A DNA stretch of 64,000 nt from Archivesica marissinica (Eukaryota; Mollusca; Bivalvia; Venerida; Vesicomyidae). The position numbers were made by a program, and so were the translations under genes. How positions within the stretch are numbered: position 1 is the stretch's first letter; the number at the start of each line of letters is the position of its first letter. The stretch covers positions 96,319,970-96,383,969 of the forward strand of contig CM026390.1 of NCBI GenBank assembly GCA_014843695.1. The letters are read 5' to 3'. Positions 46,851-58,122 of this stretch are shown piece by piece. The notes beneath the pieces were generated by a model. It did not search any database and was not told the origin of the DNA. It saw only the letters and a list, made by a program, of their open reading frames with translations.

Positions 46851-47418
46851 CTAAATATAGTCAGATAGGTAAGCCGGTGGCTTTCTGATGCGTTGTGGCC
46901 TTTTTTGTATGTTATGACTGTCATCATGAATGTCACCGGTGTTCTCGAGACCTGGAGATGATGGTGGCCCTGGTACACCAATCAAGATAGGAATGGGAGC
47001 AACGTCTTGTTGACTGGTATCAGGTGTGGACAATGTTGTTGGAATTGTAACTAATGACGGGGGTTCACTGATTGTAGGACTAGATTCACTCTCGTCATCA
47101 GACATATGACTATGATCAAAAGGCACAAACGAATGCTCGGAATGAATATCACTGAAATCACTTGGAATACGGTAACACTCGCTTTGTTCACGTAACTGAC
47201 TACCGGAGAACTTTTTCACAAAACACCACTCTCCATCACATGAAACCACAAGATACCTATTACGGGCTTTCAACTTGCTTTTATCACAGAACAAATACAC
47301 TATATCACCTACACACACACGATCTGATGGCCTGTGGCGGTGATGTTTCGACTTGGAATCTTCGCTGTGTTGATGATTCAAATTTCTGGACTCGTGTTGC
47401 TGTAGAATGAGCTCTCTG
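46851..47418 (-). pseudogene. integrase C-terminal region, out of frame with gag-pol
   Basis: Continues the pol polyprotein in a different frame immediately after the gag-pol stop at 47419. It carries the SH3-like integrase C-terminal pattern (VGDIVYLFCDKSKLKARNRY, then VKKFSGSQLR) and an acidic Ser/Pro-rich tail ending RKPPAYLSDYI, as in other gypsy Pol proteins. The frame is open on both sides of the junction, so a single indel near 47419-47435 or a programmed shift explains the break; no classic slippery heptamer is evident. The first internal ATG is at 47381. Confidence 0.75.
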
Positions 47419-50400
47419 TCAGAAATGAGTGAACTGTGACCTCTGTGTCCATAACTCGCGAGCCGAAAGACCAGATTTTCGTAGACGTGAGTTTAATCTT
47501 GCGACAACAATGGCAAGGTCTAATTTCGAGATTGGGCCTCCTCCGGGTTCATAGCGTAGTATTTCATGTTCTAACTCTTGGATAGCTTTCTCTGCGACAG
47601 GATTTTTGTTAACGTTTTTAACGCGCCCGATCTCTAAAACGATGTTCAACTTTTGTAATGAAGTGTCTGACTGAAGAGATATAAAACCAGGCGCAGGGTC
47701 TACATGAATAATAGCTGGGGGACCATCTAAGGGATGCAACTCTGTACACATACACATTAAGGCTTCACGGATTGTGTCCCTTCTTTCGTCGGTGATGATA
47801 CAGGCTTTTGTGTAACTTGTTACAGTTTCATGCACCACAAGAATAGTTTGTAAATTGCGTTTCAAAATATCTGCTGCGAATGAAACACCTATGACATATG
47901 GGGGGTCCTCACTAGTCTGTTTGGATGCGCAGTCTGGGAAAGATCGCAATGAGGCACATAAATGACACTGTGAAGTTACCCGTTCAGTGGCACTATGCAG
48001 GTCTAAAACAAAGAAGTGCCTTTTCATGACAAGCTCAAGTTGGTGTCTAGTTGGGTTGTCCAGTTTAATATGTAGAGCACTGACTAATCCATCTAGTACG
48101 GAGCGTGGGACCACTATAAGTTCTGAAGAGGTTGAGAGGGGGTCACTGCGCTTAACTACTACTAAATTGTCCTTTGCAATAGTGGCTGTTTGTAGGTAAC
48201 GCTTAACGTCCTTGATGTTGGTGAGTTTTTTTGATGGACGCGTGCCTTGTTTAAGATGAGCACGTGTTCGGCGGAGGTCTGGACAGTCTGACTGGATCTG
48301 TAACCATGATGACCGAGTTGTAAATGGTAGACGTGTTGACTTGTTTATGATGTTTTCAATACGTATTGAGCGAACAACCGAGTCTTCTGTGGTGTATATG
48401 AATGAGCAAATTTGACAGTTTGGCTCATTGCATTCTGGTGCATTCCTGCTTGAAAAGTCGGATGGCACGTTTGCTGAACCTGCAAGATGGCGGACGCTGA
48501 GTTGGTAACGACTAACAATAGACAGGAATGATGTCACTCTCGGGCTAGCTGAGAATTCGCCACGGCATAGTTTTTCCACTGCCTGAACACACGGTTGGCT
48601 GTCTGTTAAAACACATGACTTAGATGTAGATTGCATTATGTAGGGACTAAAATGTTTTATTGCGGCTGCAATACTAAGAGCTTCTATCTCACATGGTAGC
48701 CAATTTACTTGGTGTTTGCGCAGCTTAGCACTAAAGAATCCAGCTAAGAGCAATTTCTCATTCCTCATAACGTATAATGTTGCTCCAATGCCATGTTGGG
48801 ATACCGAACCGTCTGTAACTATCCATAACTGGTCAGTGGGCCTAGGTATGGCAATATATCTGTGGTTAGTAAGAGCTGACTGAGCGTCTCTAAATAGCTT
48901 GATGGATGAGTCTGACCAAATGATCTTTTCCTGGGATTTTTTGCCTGCTGATATGTCGTCTAATGGGCTAAGAAATCTTGAATAATGAGGAAGAACTCTT
49001 CCAAGAAATTTGTAGGCTCCAACAAACGAACGTAAACCATGGATAGTTTCTGGAATGGCACAGGTTGATAGCGTTGCAATACGGTGAGGACTTGCGGACA
49101 GTTGACCAGAAGACCAAATCCATCCAAAAATGCTTGTTGTTCTCGGACAAATCACAGTTTTGGGTGCTGATAGGTGTAAACCATTTCTCTGTAGGGCTTT
49201 AAGGACGTTTTGCCAGTTGTGTAATAAGTCATCAATTGTGTTGGCCCCGCAATACAGGTCATCGGCTAACTTAGCAACATGGCCATCTTGTACCTGGTCA
49301 CCAAGGATACGGCACATACGTTCTTCCAGGGCTGTCTCTGACCCGGGCATGCCCATAGCACAGCGAGTATATACGCGTACACATCGGAATGGAGTTGCAA
49401 CACCACAATATTTCATAGACTGTTTAGCAAGTGGGATTTGATAAAAGGCGCTGGTGAGGTCTGTCTTGATCAAATATTTCCATTGTCCAATAGCCCTGAG
49501 TGTAGAATCAACATCTGGCATTAAGCTTTGCTGGGGTTTGCTATAGCGTCCTACATCTGCAAAGGCAGTCACTAGACGAAAACCTCCGTGTGGCTTTTTG
49601 ACAAGAAATGAGGGGTTTAAGTACTCTGCAGTCACACCCACATTCTCGGGCCTGGCAAATACACCCTGTTTCTCTAAATCATCGAATCTTTCCTGCAGAT
49701 CTACGAGTTTGTCCTTTGAGTATTGTGGCACTCTACCGTTACGCTGTGGGGGTTCAACAGGTCCCATATTGACAGTAGCCTCAAATTTGCCGGCAGCACC
49801 ATTATACCCATTAAATGTATGTGTAAAAACATCACTGTGCTGTGTTAGTAGGTCTCGAAACCTAACTCTGTCTTTTTCTTGGAGTATGTTATCTGGATCA
49901 ATGGAAACACTTTCAATGTGTAACTGATTGCTTTCACTTTGAGAAGTGTGTGTATTGTGGTCACTCAATGTTTCTGTCTGGGGGCAAGTTGTATTTCTTA
50001 CAAACCCAACATGATCATGTTGACGTATGAGCTTTGGTTCGTTGGTATCATTGACTACTCGTATACGTCCTCCAACAGCTTCAACGATATGTGGGTATGG
50101 CCACTTGCTGTCAACAGGTACTGCTTTTGGTTCAATAGCTACGGTGTCTTCAGGATTTATCTCAGGTGGTAAGTGTATTTCTAGAAAGGAGCCAGGCCAT
50201 ATGACTGTCTTATGTGGCTGTGATCGTAACACAAATGCTTGAGTGCGCCGTACATAATTATTTGGACTGTTTGTATTGTCTGTTCCATAATGTACTTTGT
50301 CAACCTCACCTATTGTAATCTCGTGTTTGGCCGGACGTATAGCTATGTCGTTGGCTGTCATGAATGGAATCCCGGCTAACACATCCATATCCAGGTCATT

Positions 50401-51645
50401 TACGACTAGAGCATCCAGAAACAGTTTGTTATCGCCCCTTGCAAGTGTGATATGAGTTTCCCCAACAATATTTAGGGGTGTGACGCCATCTGCTTGGAGA
50501 GCACTTTGTTTAGTCCTGCTAATGGGCACCCCAATTTGATCTGCCACTGACTGTTTGATCATACTGATTTCTGCACCACTATCAATAGTTATTACAACTG
50601 GAAACTGTCTAAAGAAGGTCTTCATGGAGGGAGACTGTTTTGTGCTAACGCGCCTAAGTGATGGTGTGACTCGTTGGCTAAAAGTAGGCGCGTCTTGTTC
50701 TGTGTCATTGGGAAATGTGACGTCTTCTGGCTCGTCATCCGACTCTAAATTTGTAGTTTGGCGGATTCTACTTGAAGAGGTCATGTATTTTCTGTCTTCA
50801 TCTGGTAAATACTTGCAGTTGCTCAGAAAGTGCTGATATTTTGGTCGACCAGCTTGTTTACACAGAGGGCAGGATGGAGATCCGCGACTAGGTTTTGAAC
50901 TTGGAGTGAAAGTCTTTCTGAATGATGAACGCAAGACTCTTGCTTCAGCAAGGGTATGAACTTCATCAATGAGGCTGGGAATGGCAAGGGATATTTCAGG
51001 TTTCAACGAAGCCAATGTTCTAGACCTTAAATCTGTGGCATATTTTTGTTTCACAAGAGCTGGTAAACTTGCATGAATAAGTCGGAGCCATGTTATGATG
51101 ATAAAGTTTTCCACGGTAGGCGTAAGGTCCACATCCGCCGTGGGTACCTCATCGTGATGGCTGATAGTTCCACCTCTCCGAAGTAAACTATCGTCAACAA
51201 AACTTGCGAGCCGTTGATATAAGTCTTCTGGTCTCTCCCCAGGTTCTAATTTTATGTTGTCGAAGTCAAGAAAGTGACCACCTGTAGTCTGGAACCCGAA
51301 ATGTTGACGGATGGTCTGCCAGACAGTATTGATGCTAGTCGAGTTCTTAATGATTATATTTCTCGATATTATAGGACAATAGTTGGCTATTTGGCCCAAC
51401 ATTAGTTCAAGAAGTGCCACTTTTTGTGCTGCTGTTTTTCCATCATCCCCTGCGTCGTCAGTGAATCCACGAAGTGGTGAGCCCGGTGTTTTCCTACCCC
51501 AGTTAGTCCCATCCACAATAAAGGGTGCAAAGTTTGCATCAAGGGATAATGTATACAAAAGGTTTTGTCGCCAGGCTTCAAACGATGAAATTGTCTCCTG
51601 TTTGCTCAACGACCATTGTTTTGGGGCTCGAATGTTGTGAGCCAT
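47419..51645 (-). CDS. gag-pol polyprotein of gypsy-like retrotransposon
   Basis: A 1408-residue single ORF from the first ATG after the PBS. Gag occupies about 1-250, followed by a zinc finger of unusual spacing (Cys259, Cys262, His272, Cys277: C-x2-C-x9-H-x4-C). The aspartic protease has DSGA at about 355. Reverse transcriptase (about 640-830) shows DLTSAFYQIPL and the catalytic box LADDLYCG, where ADD replaces the usual Y-x-DD. RNase H follows (TDGS at 945, ALSIA region, TDSQ at 1015), then integrase with an H..H..C-x2-C zinc region (about 1192-1230) and D, D, E residues near 1259, 1316 and 1352. The ORF stops before the integrase C-terminal domain, which lies in another frame (46851-47418). 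Gag and pol share one frame. The element looks recently active but this copy is broken. Confidence 0.9.
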   Translation of the reverse strand: MAHNIRAPKQWSLSKQETISSFEAWRQNLLYTLSLDANFAPFIVDGTNWGRKTPGSPLRGFTDDAGDDGKTAAQKVALLELMLGQIANYCPIISRNIIIKNSTSINTVWQTIRQHFGFQTTGGHFLDFDNIKLEPGERPEDLYQRLASFVDDSLLRRGGTISHHDEVPTADVDLTPTVENFIIITWLRLIHASLPALVKQKYATDLRSRTLASLKPEISLAIPSLIDEVHTLAEARVLRSSFRKTFTPSSKPSRGSPSCPLCKQAGRPKYQHFLSNCKYLPDEDRKYMTSSSRIRQTTNLESDDEPEDVTFPNDTEQDAPTFSQRVTPSLRRVSTKQSPSMKTFFRQFPVVITIDSGAEISMIKQSVADQIGVPISRTKQSALQADGVTPLNIVGETHITLARGDNKLFLDALVVNDLDMDVLAGIPFMTANDIAIRPAKHEITIGEVDKVHYGTDNTNSPNNYVRRTQAFVLRSQPHKTVIWPGSFLEIHLPPEINPEDTVAIEPKAVPVDSKWPYPHIVEAVGGRIRVVNDTNEPKLIRQHDHVGFVRNTTCPQTETLSDHNTHTSQSESNQLHIESVSIDPDNILQEKDRVRFRDLLTQHSDVFTHTFNGYNGAAGKFEATVNMGPVEPPQRNGRVPQYSKDKLVDLQERFDDLEKQGVFARPENVGVTAEYLNPSFLVKKPHGGFRLVTAFADVGRYSKPQQSLMPDVDSTLRAIGQWKYLIKTDLTSAFYQIPLAKQSMKYCGVATPFRCVRVYTRCAMGMPGSETALEERMCRILGDQVQDGHVAKLADDLYCGANTIDDLLHNWQNVLKALQRNGLHLSAPKTVICPRTTSIFGWIWSSGQLSASPHRIATLSTCAIPETIHGLRSFVGAYKFLGRVLPHYSRFLSPLDDISAGKKSQEKIIWSDSSIKLFRDAQSALTNHRYIAIPRPTDQLWIVTDGSVSQHGIGATLYVMRNEKLLLAGFFSAKLRKHQVNWLPCEIEALSIAAAIKHFSPYIMQSTSKSCVLTDSQPCVQAVEKLCRGEFSASPRVTSFLSIVSRYQLSVRHLAGSANVPSDFSSRNAPECNEPNCQICSFIYTTEDSVVRSIRIENIINKSTRLPFTTRSSWLQIQSDCPDLRRTRAHLKQGTRPSKKLTNIKDVKRYLQTATIAKDNLVVVKRSDPLSTSSELIVVPRSVLDGLVSALHIKLDNPTRHQLELVMKRHFFVLDLHSATERVTSQCHLCASLRSFPDCASKQTSEDPPYVIGVSFAADILKRNLQTILVVHETVTSYTKACIITDERRDTIREALMCMCTELHPLDGPPAIIHVDPAPGFISLQSDTSLQKLNIVLEIGRVKNVNKNPVAEKAIQELEHEILRYEPGGGPISKLDLAIVVARLNSRLRKSGLSARELWTQRSQFTHF

Positions 51646-51790
51646 TGTTTTGGTACTGTTTAGTTCTTAACCATGAAGCAAATACCACGGAATTGGTTGC
51701 CTTGTCTGTCCTTCGTAATGGAAAATGTCGATTTCTCGTCTGTTTTTGTAGTCTGTAGAGTAAAGCGATTGCGTCGTAAGTACTTTAAGA

Positions 51791-51802
51791 CCGCTGCCAC
51801 CA
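51791..51802 (-). promoter_or_regulatory. primer-binding site
   Basis: On the element strand TGGTGGCAGCGG directly follows the 5' LTR. Beginning TGG matches the CCA 3' end of a tRNA primer; the tRNA is not identified. Confidence 0.65.
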
Positions 51803-51947
51803 CGCCAGAACGAGAAAGACACCAGACAAATGGTTTAATAAACAGATTGTTTAATCAGTAAAATTACGCCACGTGAACACGTCAATGGCTGAGAATCACA
51901 CAAGGGAAGTAACCGTGTAATAACCAACAAAATATAACATACTGGCG
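51803..51947 (-). repeat. 5' LTR
   Basis: Partner of 46278-46421; ends CGCCAG/CTGGCG. Confidence 0.88.
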
Positions 51948-52099
51948 CAGTTCAAACATAATAAGCTGGCATAATCTGCTGAAAACAAGTAACTGTTTAC
52001 ATTCTATTTGTGTGTGCATTGCCAATTTGGCACCGTGTTCCGTTATGTTAGGGCCATTTCGAGCATCGGCCATCGAGCATCTGCTTTTATTATCGTAAC

Positions 52100-52299
52100 A
52101 TTGATGCTAGTCGAGTTCTTAATGATTGTATTTCTCGATATTATAGGACTATAGTTGGCTATTTGGCCCAACATTAGTTCAAGAAGTGCCACTTTTTGTG
52201 CTGCTGTTTTTCCATCATCCCCTGCGTCGTCAGTGAATCCACGAAGTGGTGAGCCCGGTGTTTTCCGACCCCAGTTAGTCCCATCCACAATAAAGGGTG
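52100..52299 (-). repeat. 200-bp duplicate of the neighbouring gag
   Basis: Matches 51329-51528, inside gag, with only a few base changes (for example at 52128 and 52150). It is flanked by unrelated sequence on both sides and keeps the gag strand. It is not a functional gene. Confidence 0.92.
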
Positions 52300-52718
52300 G
52301 TTCACTCTGTGTCATCAGTGAACCCCCGTCATCGTATCATCACCCATTGTTATTCCAGTAACATCGTTGTACCATCACCATTCGTGATCGTTCCATCGAA
52401 CATCGTCATCTTACAATCGAACATCATCATCATCATCATACCATCGACTATCGATGACACGATGCTAGATTGGACGATGACGGTAAGGTGTTCGATGGTT
52501 ATTGGTTGTCGATGCCCGATAGTTGGTGGTTGATAGTACGGTTGTCGCTGTATAAATTATATATATATGTCGATTCTCGCTGATACGACGTCGATTGTCG
52601 ATAGTTGATGTACGATAGTCTATGGTACGACGACTATGGTCGATGGTACGATATGAATGCACAATTGAGCGATGACGATGTCATGGTGGATGCTCAATGC
52701 TCGATGTACAATGACGGT

Positions 52719-52935
52719 TGATGCTAGATGTTACGATTTTGATGTCGATAGTGGATGCTAGATGTTACGATTTTGATGTCGATAGTGGATGCTAGATGTT
52801 ACGATTTTGATGTCGATAGTGGATGCTAGATGTTACGGTTACGATTTTGATGTCGATAGTGGATGCTAGATGTTACGATTTTGATGTCGATAGTGGATGC
52901 TAGATGTTACGATTTTGATGTCGATAGTGGATGCT
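52719..52935. repeat. 34-bp minisatellite, ~6 copies
   Basis: Unit GATGCTAGATGTTACGATTT TGATGTCGATAGTG; one copy has an extra GTTACG. It uses the same CGAT-rich words as the surrounding hairpin-like element. Confidence 0.93.
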
Positions 52936-53029
52936 CGATTGTACGACGACGACGGTCGAGTGGCCCTACCTTATATTGGACATTTGTTCACAGTCCTACA
53001 ATATCTGTATCAATAAAGTATACAATCGT

Positions 53030-53150
53030 AGAGACGAGTCAGTGGCCCAGTGGTTACCACGTTGGACTTGCGAGTCCAGGGATCACAGATTAGATTCCCC
53101 GTCTGACCCAAATTGTATAAACAGTCTTTCAAATGGGACTGTAAACAGCG
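53030..53150 (+). mobile_element. truncated tRNA-derived SINE at the edge of the 13-bp satellite
   Basis: CAGTGGCCCAGTGGTTACCA, anticodon arm TTGGACTTGCGAGTCCAG, a diverged B box and CCCCGTCTGACCCAAAT, then CTTTCAAATGGGACTGTAAA match the SINE copies at 39245 and 57244. At GCGGTCTC, where other copies continue GTGTCGGTGCT, this copy turns into the 13-bp array. The SINE 3' half is absent. Confidence 0.8.
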
Positions 53151-56100
53151 GTCTCATATATCGGTGTTATATATCGGTGTTATATATCGGTGTCATATAT
53201 CGGTGTCATATATCGGTGTCATATATCGTTGTTATATATCGGTGTTATATATCGGTGTTATATATCTGTGTTATATATCGGTGTCATATATCGGTGCTAT
53301 ATATCGGTGTCATATATCGGTGTCATATATCGGTGCTATATATCGGTGTTATATATCGGTGTTATATATCGGTGTTATATATCGGTGTTATATATCGGTG
53401 TCATATATCGGTGCTATATATCGGTGTCATATATCGGTGTCATATATCGGTGCTATATATCGGTGTTATATATCGGTGTTATATATCGGTGTTATATATC
53501 GGTGTTATATATCGGTGTTATATATCGGTGTCATATATCGGTGTTATATATCGGTGTTATATATCGGTGTTATATATCGGTGTCATATATCGGGGTGTTA
53601 TATATCGGTGTTATATATCGGTGTTATATATCGGTGTTATATATCGGTGTTATATATCGATGTCATATATCGGTGTCATATATCGGTGTTATATATCGGT
53701 GTCATATATCGGTGTTATATATCGGTGTTATATATCGGTGTCATATATCGGTGTTATATATCGGTGTTATATATCGATGTCATATATCGGTGTTATATAT
53801 CGGTGTTATATATCGGTGTTATATATCGGTGTTATATATCGGTGTTATATATCGGTGTTATATATCGGTGTCATATATCGGTCTCATATATCGGTGTTAT
53901 ATATCGGTGTTATATATCGGTGTCATATATCGGGGTGTTATATATCGGTGTTATATATCGGTGTTATATATCGGTGTTATATATCGGTGTTATATATCGA
54001 TATCATATATCGGTGTCATATATCGGTGTTATATATCGGTGTTGTATATCGGTGTCATATATCGGTGTTATATATCGATGTCATATATCGGTGTTATATA
54101 TCGGTGTTATATATCGGTGTCATATATTGGTGTTATATATCGGTGTTATATATCGATGTTATATATCGGTGTTATATATCGGTGTTATATATCGGTGTTA
54201 TATATCGGTCTCATATATCGGTGTTATATATCGGTGTTATATATCGGTGTTATATATCGGTGTCATATATCGGTGTTATATATCGGTGTTATATATCGGT
54301 GTTATATATCGGTGTTATATATCGGTGTTATATATCGGTGTTATATATCGGTGTTATATATCGATGTCATATATCGTTGTCATATATCGATGTCATATAT
54401 CGGTGTTATATATCGGTGTTATATATCGGTGTTATATATCGGTGTCATATATCGGTGTTATATATCGGTGTTATATATCGGTGTCTAATATCGGTGTTAT
54501 ATATCGGTGTTATATATCGGTGTTATATATCGGTGTTATATATCGGTGTTATATATCGGTCTCATATATCGGTGTTATATATCGGTCTCATATATCGGTG
54601 TTATATATCGGTGTTATATATCGGTGTTATATATCGGTGTCATATATCGGTGTTATATATCGGTGTCATATATCGGTGTTATATATCGGTGTTATATATC
54701 GGTGTTATATATCGGTGTTATATATCGGTGTTATATATCGGTGTTATATATCGGTGTTATATATCGATGTCATATATCGTTGTCATATATCGGTGTTATA
54801 TATCGGTGTTATATATCGGTGTTATATATCGGTGTTATATATCGGTGTTATATATCGATGTCATATATCGTTGTCATATATCGATGTCTTATATCGGTGT
54901 TATATATCGGTGTTATATATCGGTGTTATATATCGGTGTCATATATCGGTGTTATATATCGGTGTTATATATATCGGTGTTATATATCGGTGTCTAATAT
55001 CGGTGTTATATATCGATGGTGTTATATATCGGTGTTATATATCGGTGTTATATATCGGTGTTATATATCGGTGTCATATATCGGTGTTATATATCGGTGT
55101 TATATATCGGTGTTATATATCGGTCTCATATATCGGTGTTATATATCGGTCTCATATATCGGTGTTATATATCGGTCTCATATATCGGTGTTATATATCG
55201 GTCTCATATATCGGTGTTATATATCGGTGTTATATATCGGTGTTATATATCTGTCTCATATATCGGTGTCATATATCGGTGTTATATATCGATGGTGTTA
55301 TATATCGGTGTTATATATCGATGGTGTTATATATCGGTGTTATATATCGATGTCATATATCGGTGTTATATATCGGTGTCATATATCGGGGTGTTATATA
55401 TCGGTGTTATATATCGGTGTTATATATCGGTGTCATATATCGGTGTTATATATCGGTGTTATATATCGGTGTCATATATCGGTGTTATGTATCGGTGTTA
55501 TATATCGGTGTCATATATCGGTGTTATATATCGGTGTTATATATCGGTGTTATATATCGGTGTTATATATCGATGTCATATATCGTTGTCATATATCGAT
55601 ATCATATATCGGTGTTATATATCGGTGTTATATATCGGTGTTATATATCGGTGTCATATATCGGTGTTATATATCGGTGTTATATATCGGTGTTATATAT
55701 CGGTGTTATATATCGGTCTCATATATCGGTGTTATATATCGGTCTCATATATCGGTGTTATATATCGGTCTCATATATCGGTGTTATATATCGGTGTTAT
55801 ATATCGGTGTTATATATCTGTCTCATATATCGGTGTCATATATCGGTGTTATATATCGATGGTGTTATATATCGATGGTGTTATATATCGGTGTTATATA
55901 TCGATGGTGTTATATATCGGTGTTATATATCGATGTCATATATCGGTGTTATATATCGGTGTCATATATCGGTGTTATATATCGGTGTCATATATCGGTG
56001 TTATGTATCGGTGTTATATATCCGTGTTATATATCGGTGTCATATATCGGTGTTATATATCGGTGTTATATATCGGTGTCATATATCGGTGTTATGTATC

Positions 56101-57103
56101 GGTGTTATATATCGGTGTCATATATCGGTGTTATATATCGGTGTTATATATCGTGTTATATATCGGTGTATATCGGTGTTATATATCGATGTCATATATC
56201 GTTGTCATATATCGATATCATATATCGGTGTTATATATCGGTGTTATATATCGGTGTTATATATCGGTGTTATATATCGGTGTTATATATCGGTGTTATA
56301 TATCGGTGTCTAATATCGGTGTTATATATCGGTCTCATATATCGGTGTTATATATCGGTCTCATATATCGGTGTTATATATCGGTCTCATATATCGGTGT
56401 TATATATCGGTGTTATATATCGGTGTTATATATCTGTCTCATATATCGGTGTCATATATCGGTGTTATGTATCGGTGTTATATATCGGTGTCATATATCG
56501 GTGTTATATATCGGTGTTATATATCGGTGTTATATATCGGTGTTATATATCGGTGTTATATATCGATGTCATATATCGTTGTCATATATCGATATCATAT
56601 ATCGGTGTTATATATCGGTGTTATATATCGGTGTTATATATCGGTGTTATATATCGGTGTTATATATCGGTGTTATATATCGGTGTCTAATATCGGTGTT
56701 ATATATCGGTCTCATATATCGGTGTTATATATCGGTCTCATATATCGGTGTTATATATCGGTCTCATATATCGGTGTTATATATCGGTGTTATATATCGG
56801 TGTTATATATCTGTCTCATATATCGGTGTCATATATCGGTGTTATATATCGATGGTGTTATATATCGGTGTTATATATCGATGGTGTTATATATCGGTGT
56901 TATATATCGGTGTCATATATCGGTGTTATGTATCGGTGTTATATATCGGTGTTATATATCGGTGTCATATATCGGTGTTATATATCGGTGTTATATATCG
57001 GTGTCATATATCGGTGTTATGTATCGGTGTTATATATCGGTGTCATATATCGGTGTTATGTATCGGTGTTATATATCGGTGCTATATATCGGTGTTATAT
57101 ATC
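53150..57103. repeat. 13-bp satellite, ~300 copies
   Basis: Tandem TATATATCGGTGT, with variants TCATATATCGGTG, TTATATATCGATG, GTCTCATATATCGG and GGGTGTTATATATCGG. Longer blocks recur (for example around 55010-55390, 55690-55960 and 56690-56910 with GATGGTGTTATATATC), showing a higher-order level. Three repeats make 39 bp, so all three plus frames are open for up to ~1,000 codons (Ile/Tyr/Ser/Val-rich); these are artefacts. Confidence 0.97.
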
Positions 57104-57243
57104 ACCAGGGATGCCTGGACTTGCTCTTAAGACTATCAGCCAAAATATCAAATGACAAAATAAATATTCTTCTGGATGAGTCGCCCGATTAACCGGCAGA
57201 GGACGACTATAAATGAACTTACCATTAAAACGCATACTCTTCA

Positions 57244-57534
57244 CAGACGGATCTGTAGTCCAGTGGTAACACGCTGGATTCGTAATCCAAGGATCGCAGG
57301 TTCGATCCCTCGTCTGACCCAAATAAAATTAACAGTCTTTCAGAATGGACTTTAAACCGAGGTCTGTCTTAAATGTCGGTGCTGTACACCGTGCACGTAA
57401 AAGAACCAGAGGATACTCTGGAGTGGGTCTCTGTCTGTATCATTGCACTATCCTCCAAAATCTAAAATGACTAATCTCGTCAGGAGGCGTCACTCATATG
57501 GGCAACCGGTAGCGACGGTAAATACACATAAAAC
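57244..57534 (+). mobile_element. tRNA-Thr-like SINE, second copy
   Basis: Same family as 39245-39530: acceptor arms CAGACGG/CGTCTG, A box TAGTCCAGTGGTAACACG, anticodon loop TTCGTAA (CGT), B box GGTTCGATCCC, and the shared body with GTGCACGTAAAAGAACCAGA and TATGGGCAACCGGTAG. It lies 140 bp beyond the 13-bp satellite and is diverged from the first copy at many positions. Confidence 0.85.
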
Positions 57535-58117
57535 ATAGACGCACACTCGTATATATATTTCCAATAATAGATCACAATAGGCAATAGAAGAACGACTGTT
57601 GAATAAGTAGGTATACCTATCATGATTAACTATGTATTAAACCATTGCATTGTTATATGTATTCAAATATAGAATGCCTTTATGTTTTAAATACACAAGG
57701 AAGATCAAATGAATCCATTAGTGTTCAATTTGGACAATAGCAATATTCCTATTATGATTACTTCCGGCTCTTATCCAACCGACCAATAAACGTGTAGTCT
57801 GTATATAGGCTCTAATTACGTTATTTTCTTCAAATGGAAATATAAGACTATAGTTTGGCAACACTAACCGAAACAAATTAATCTCCGCCATAGCCGTCGT
57901 AAGTTTTCGTACGTTGTGAAAATTGAAACGACGTTATGTTTTTACCGTTAATATTTGAATCAAGTAAGTAAGTGTACCATAATCTAAAGCTCATATTTTA
58001 CTTCGGAAATCGATTATTAACGAAGTATAGTTCACGGAATACGCAACATTTAATATCTCTAAACAATGACTTTGACGTTAGTAAATAACGATTTACAGAC
58101 TTATTTATTTTGTAAAT
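57535..58117. other. AT-rich DNA, nothing recognised
   Basis: Only short frames without domains; no repeats noticed. Confidence 0.45.
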
Positions 58118-58122
58118 ACTGG

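Larger units (their letters stand above)
46278..51947 (-). mobile_element. Ty3/gypsy-like LTR retrotransposon, near full length
   Basis: A 5.67-kb element on the minus strand: 5' LTR at right (51803-51947), PBS, gag-pol, polypurine tract, 3' LTR at left (46278-46421). The LTRs are very short (145 and 144 bp), about 94% identical by eye, and end in the inverted hexamer CGCCAG/CTGGCG instead of TG/CA. Domain order is gag, zinc finger, protease, RT, RNase H, integrase. No target-site duplication is visible, so the flanks may be rearranged. Confidence 0.88.
52031..52975. mobile_element. diverged relative of the hairpin TIR element with captured gag
   Basis: Starts CACCGTGTTCCGTTATGTTA GGGCC, close to the TIR of the 4643 element (GTGTTCCGTTAGGGCC), and is filled with the same CGATG/CATCG vocabulary, first mostly CATCG (52320-52450), then mostly CGATG (52450-52700), as in a degenerate hairpin. 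A clear right TIR was not found; GAGTGGCCCTACC near 52960 is a weak candidate. It contains 200 bp of gag and a 34-bp minisatellite. Confidence 0.5.

Noticed and set aside
52931..57192. Plus-strand ORFs up to 1066 codons with repeated YISVLYIGVIYRC
   Set aside because: A 13-bp period gives a 39-bp codon cycle open in all frames; not proteins.
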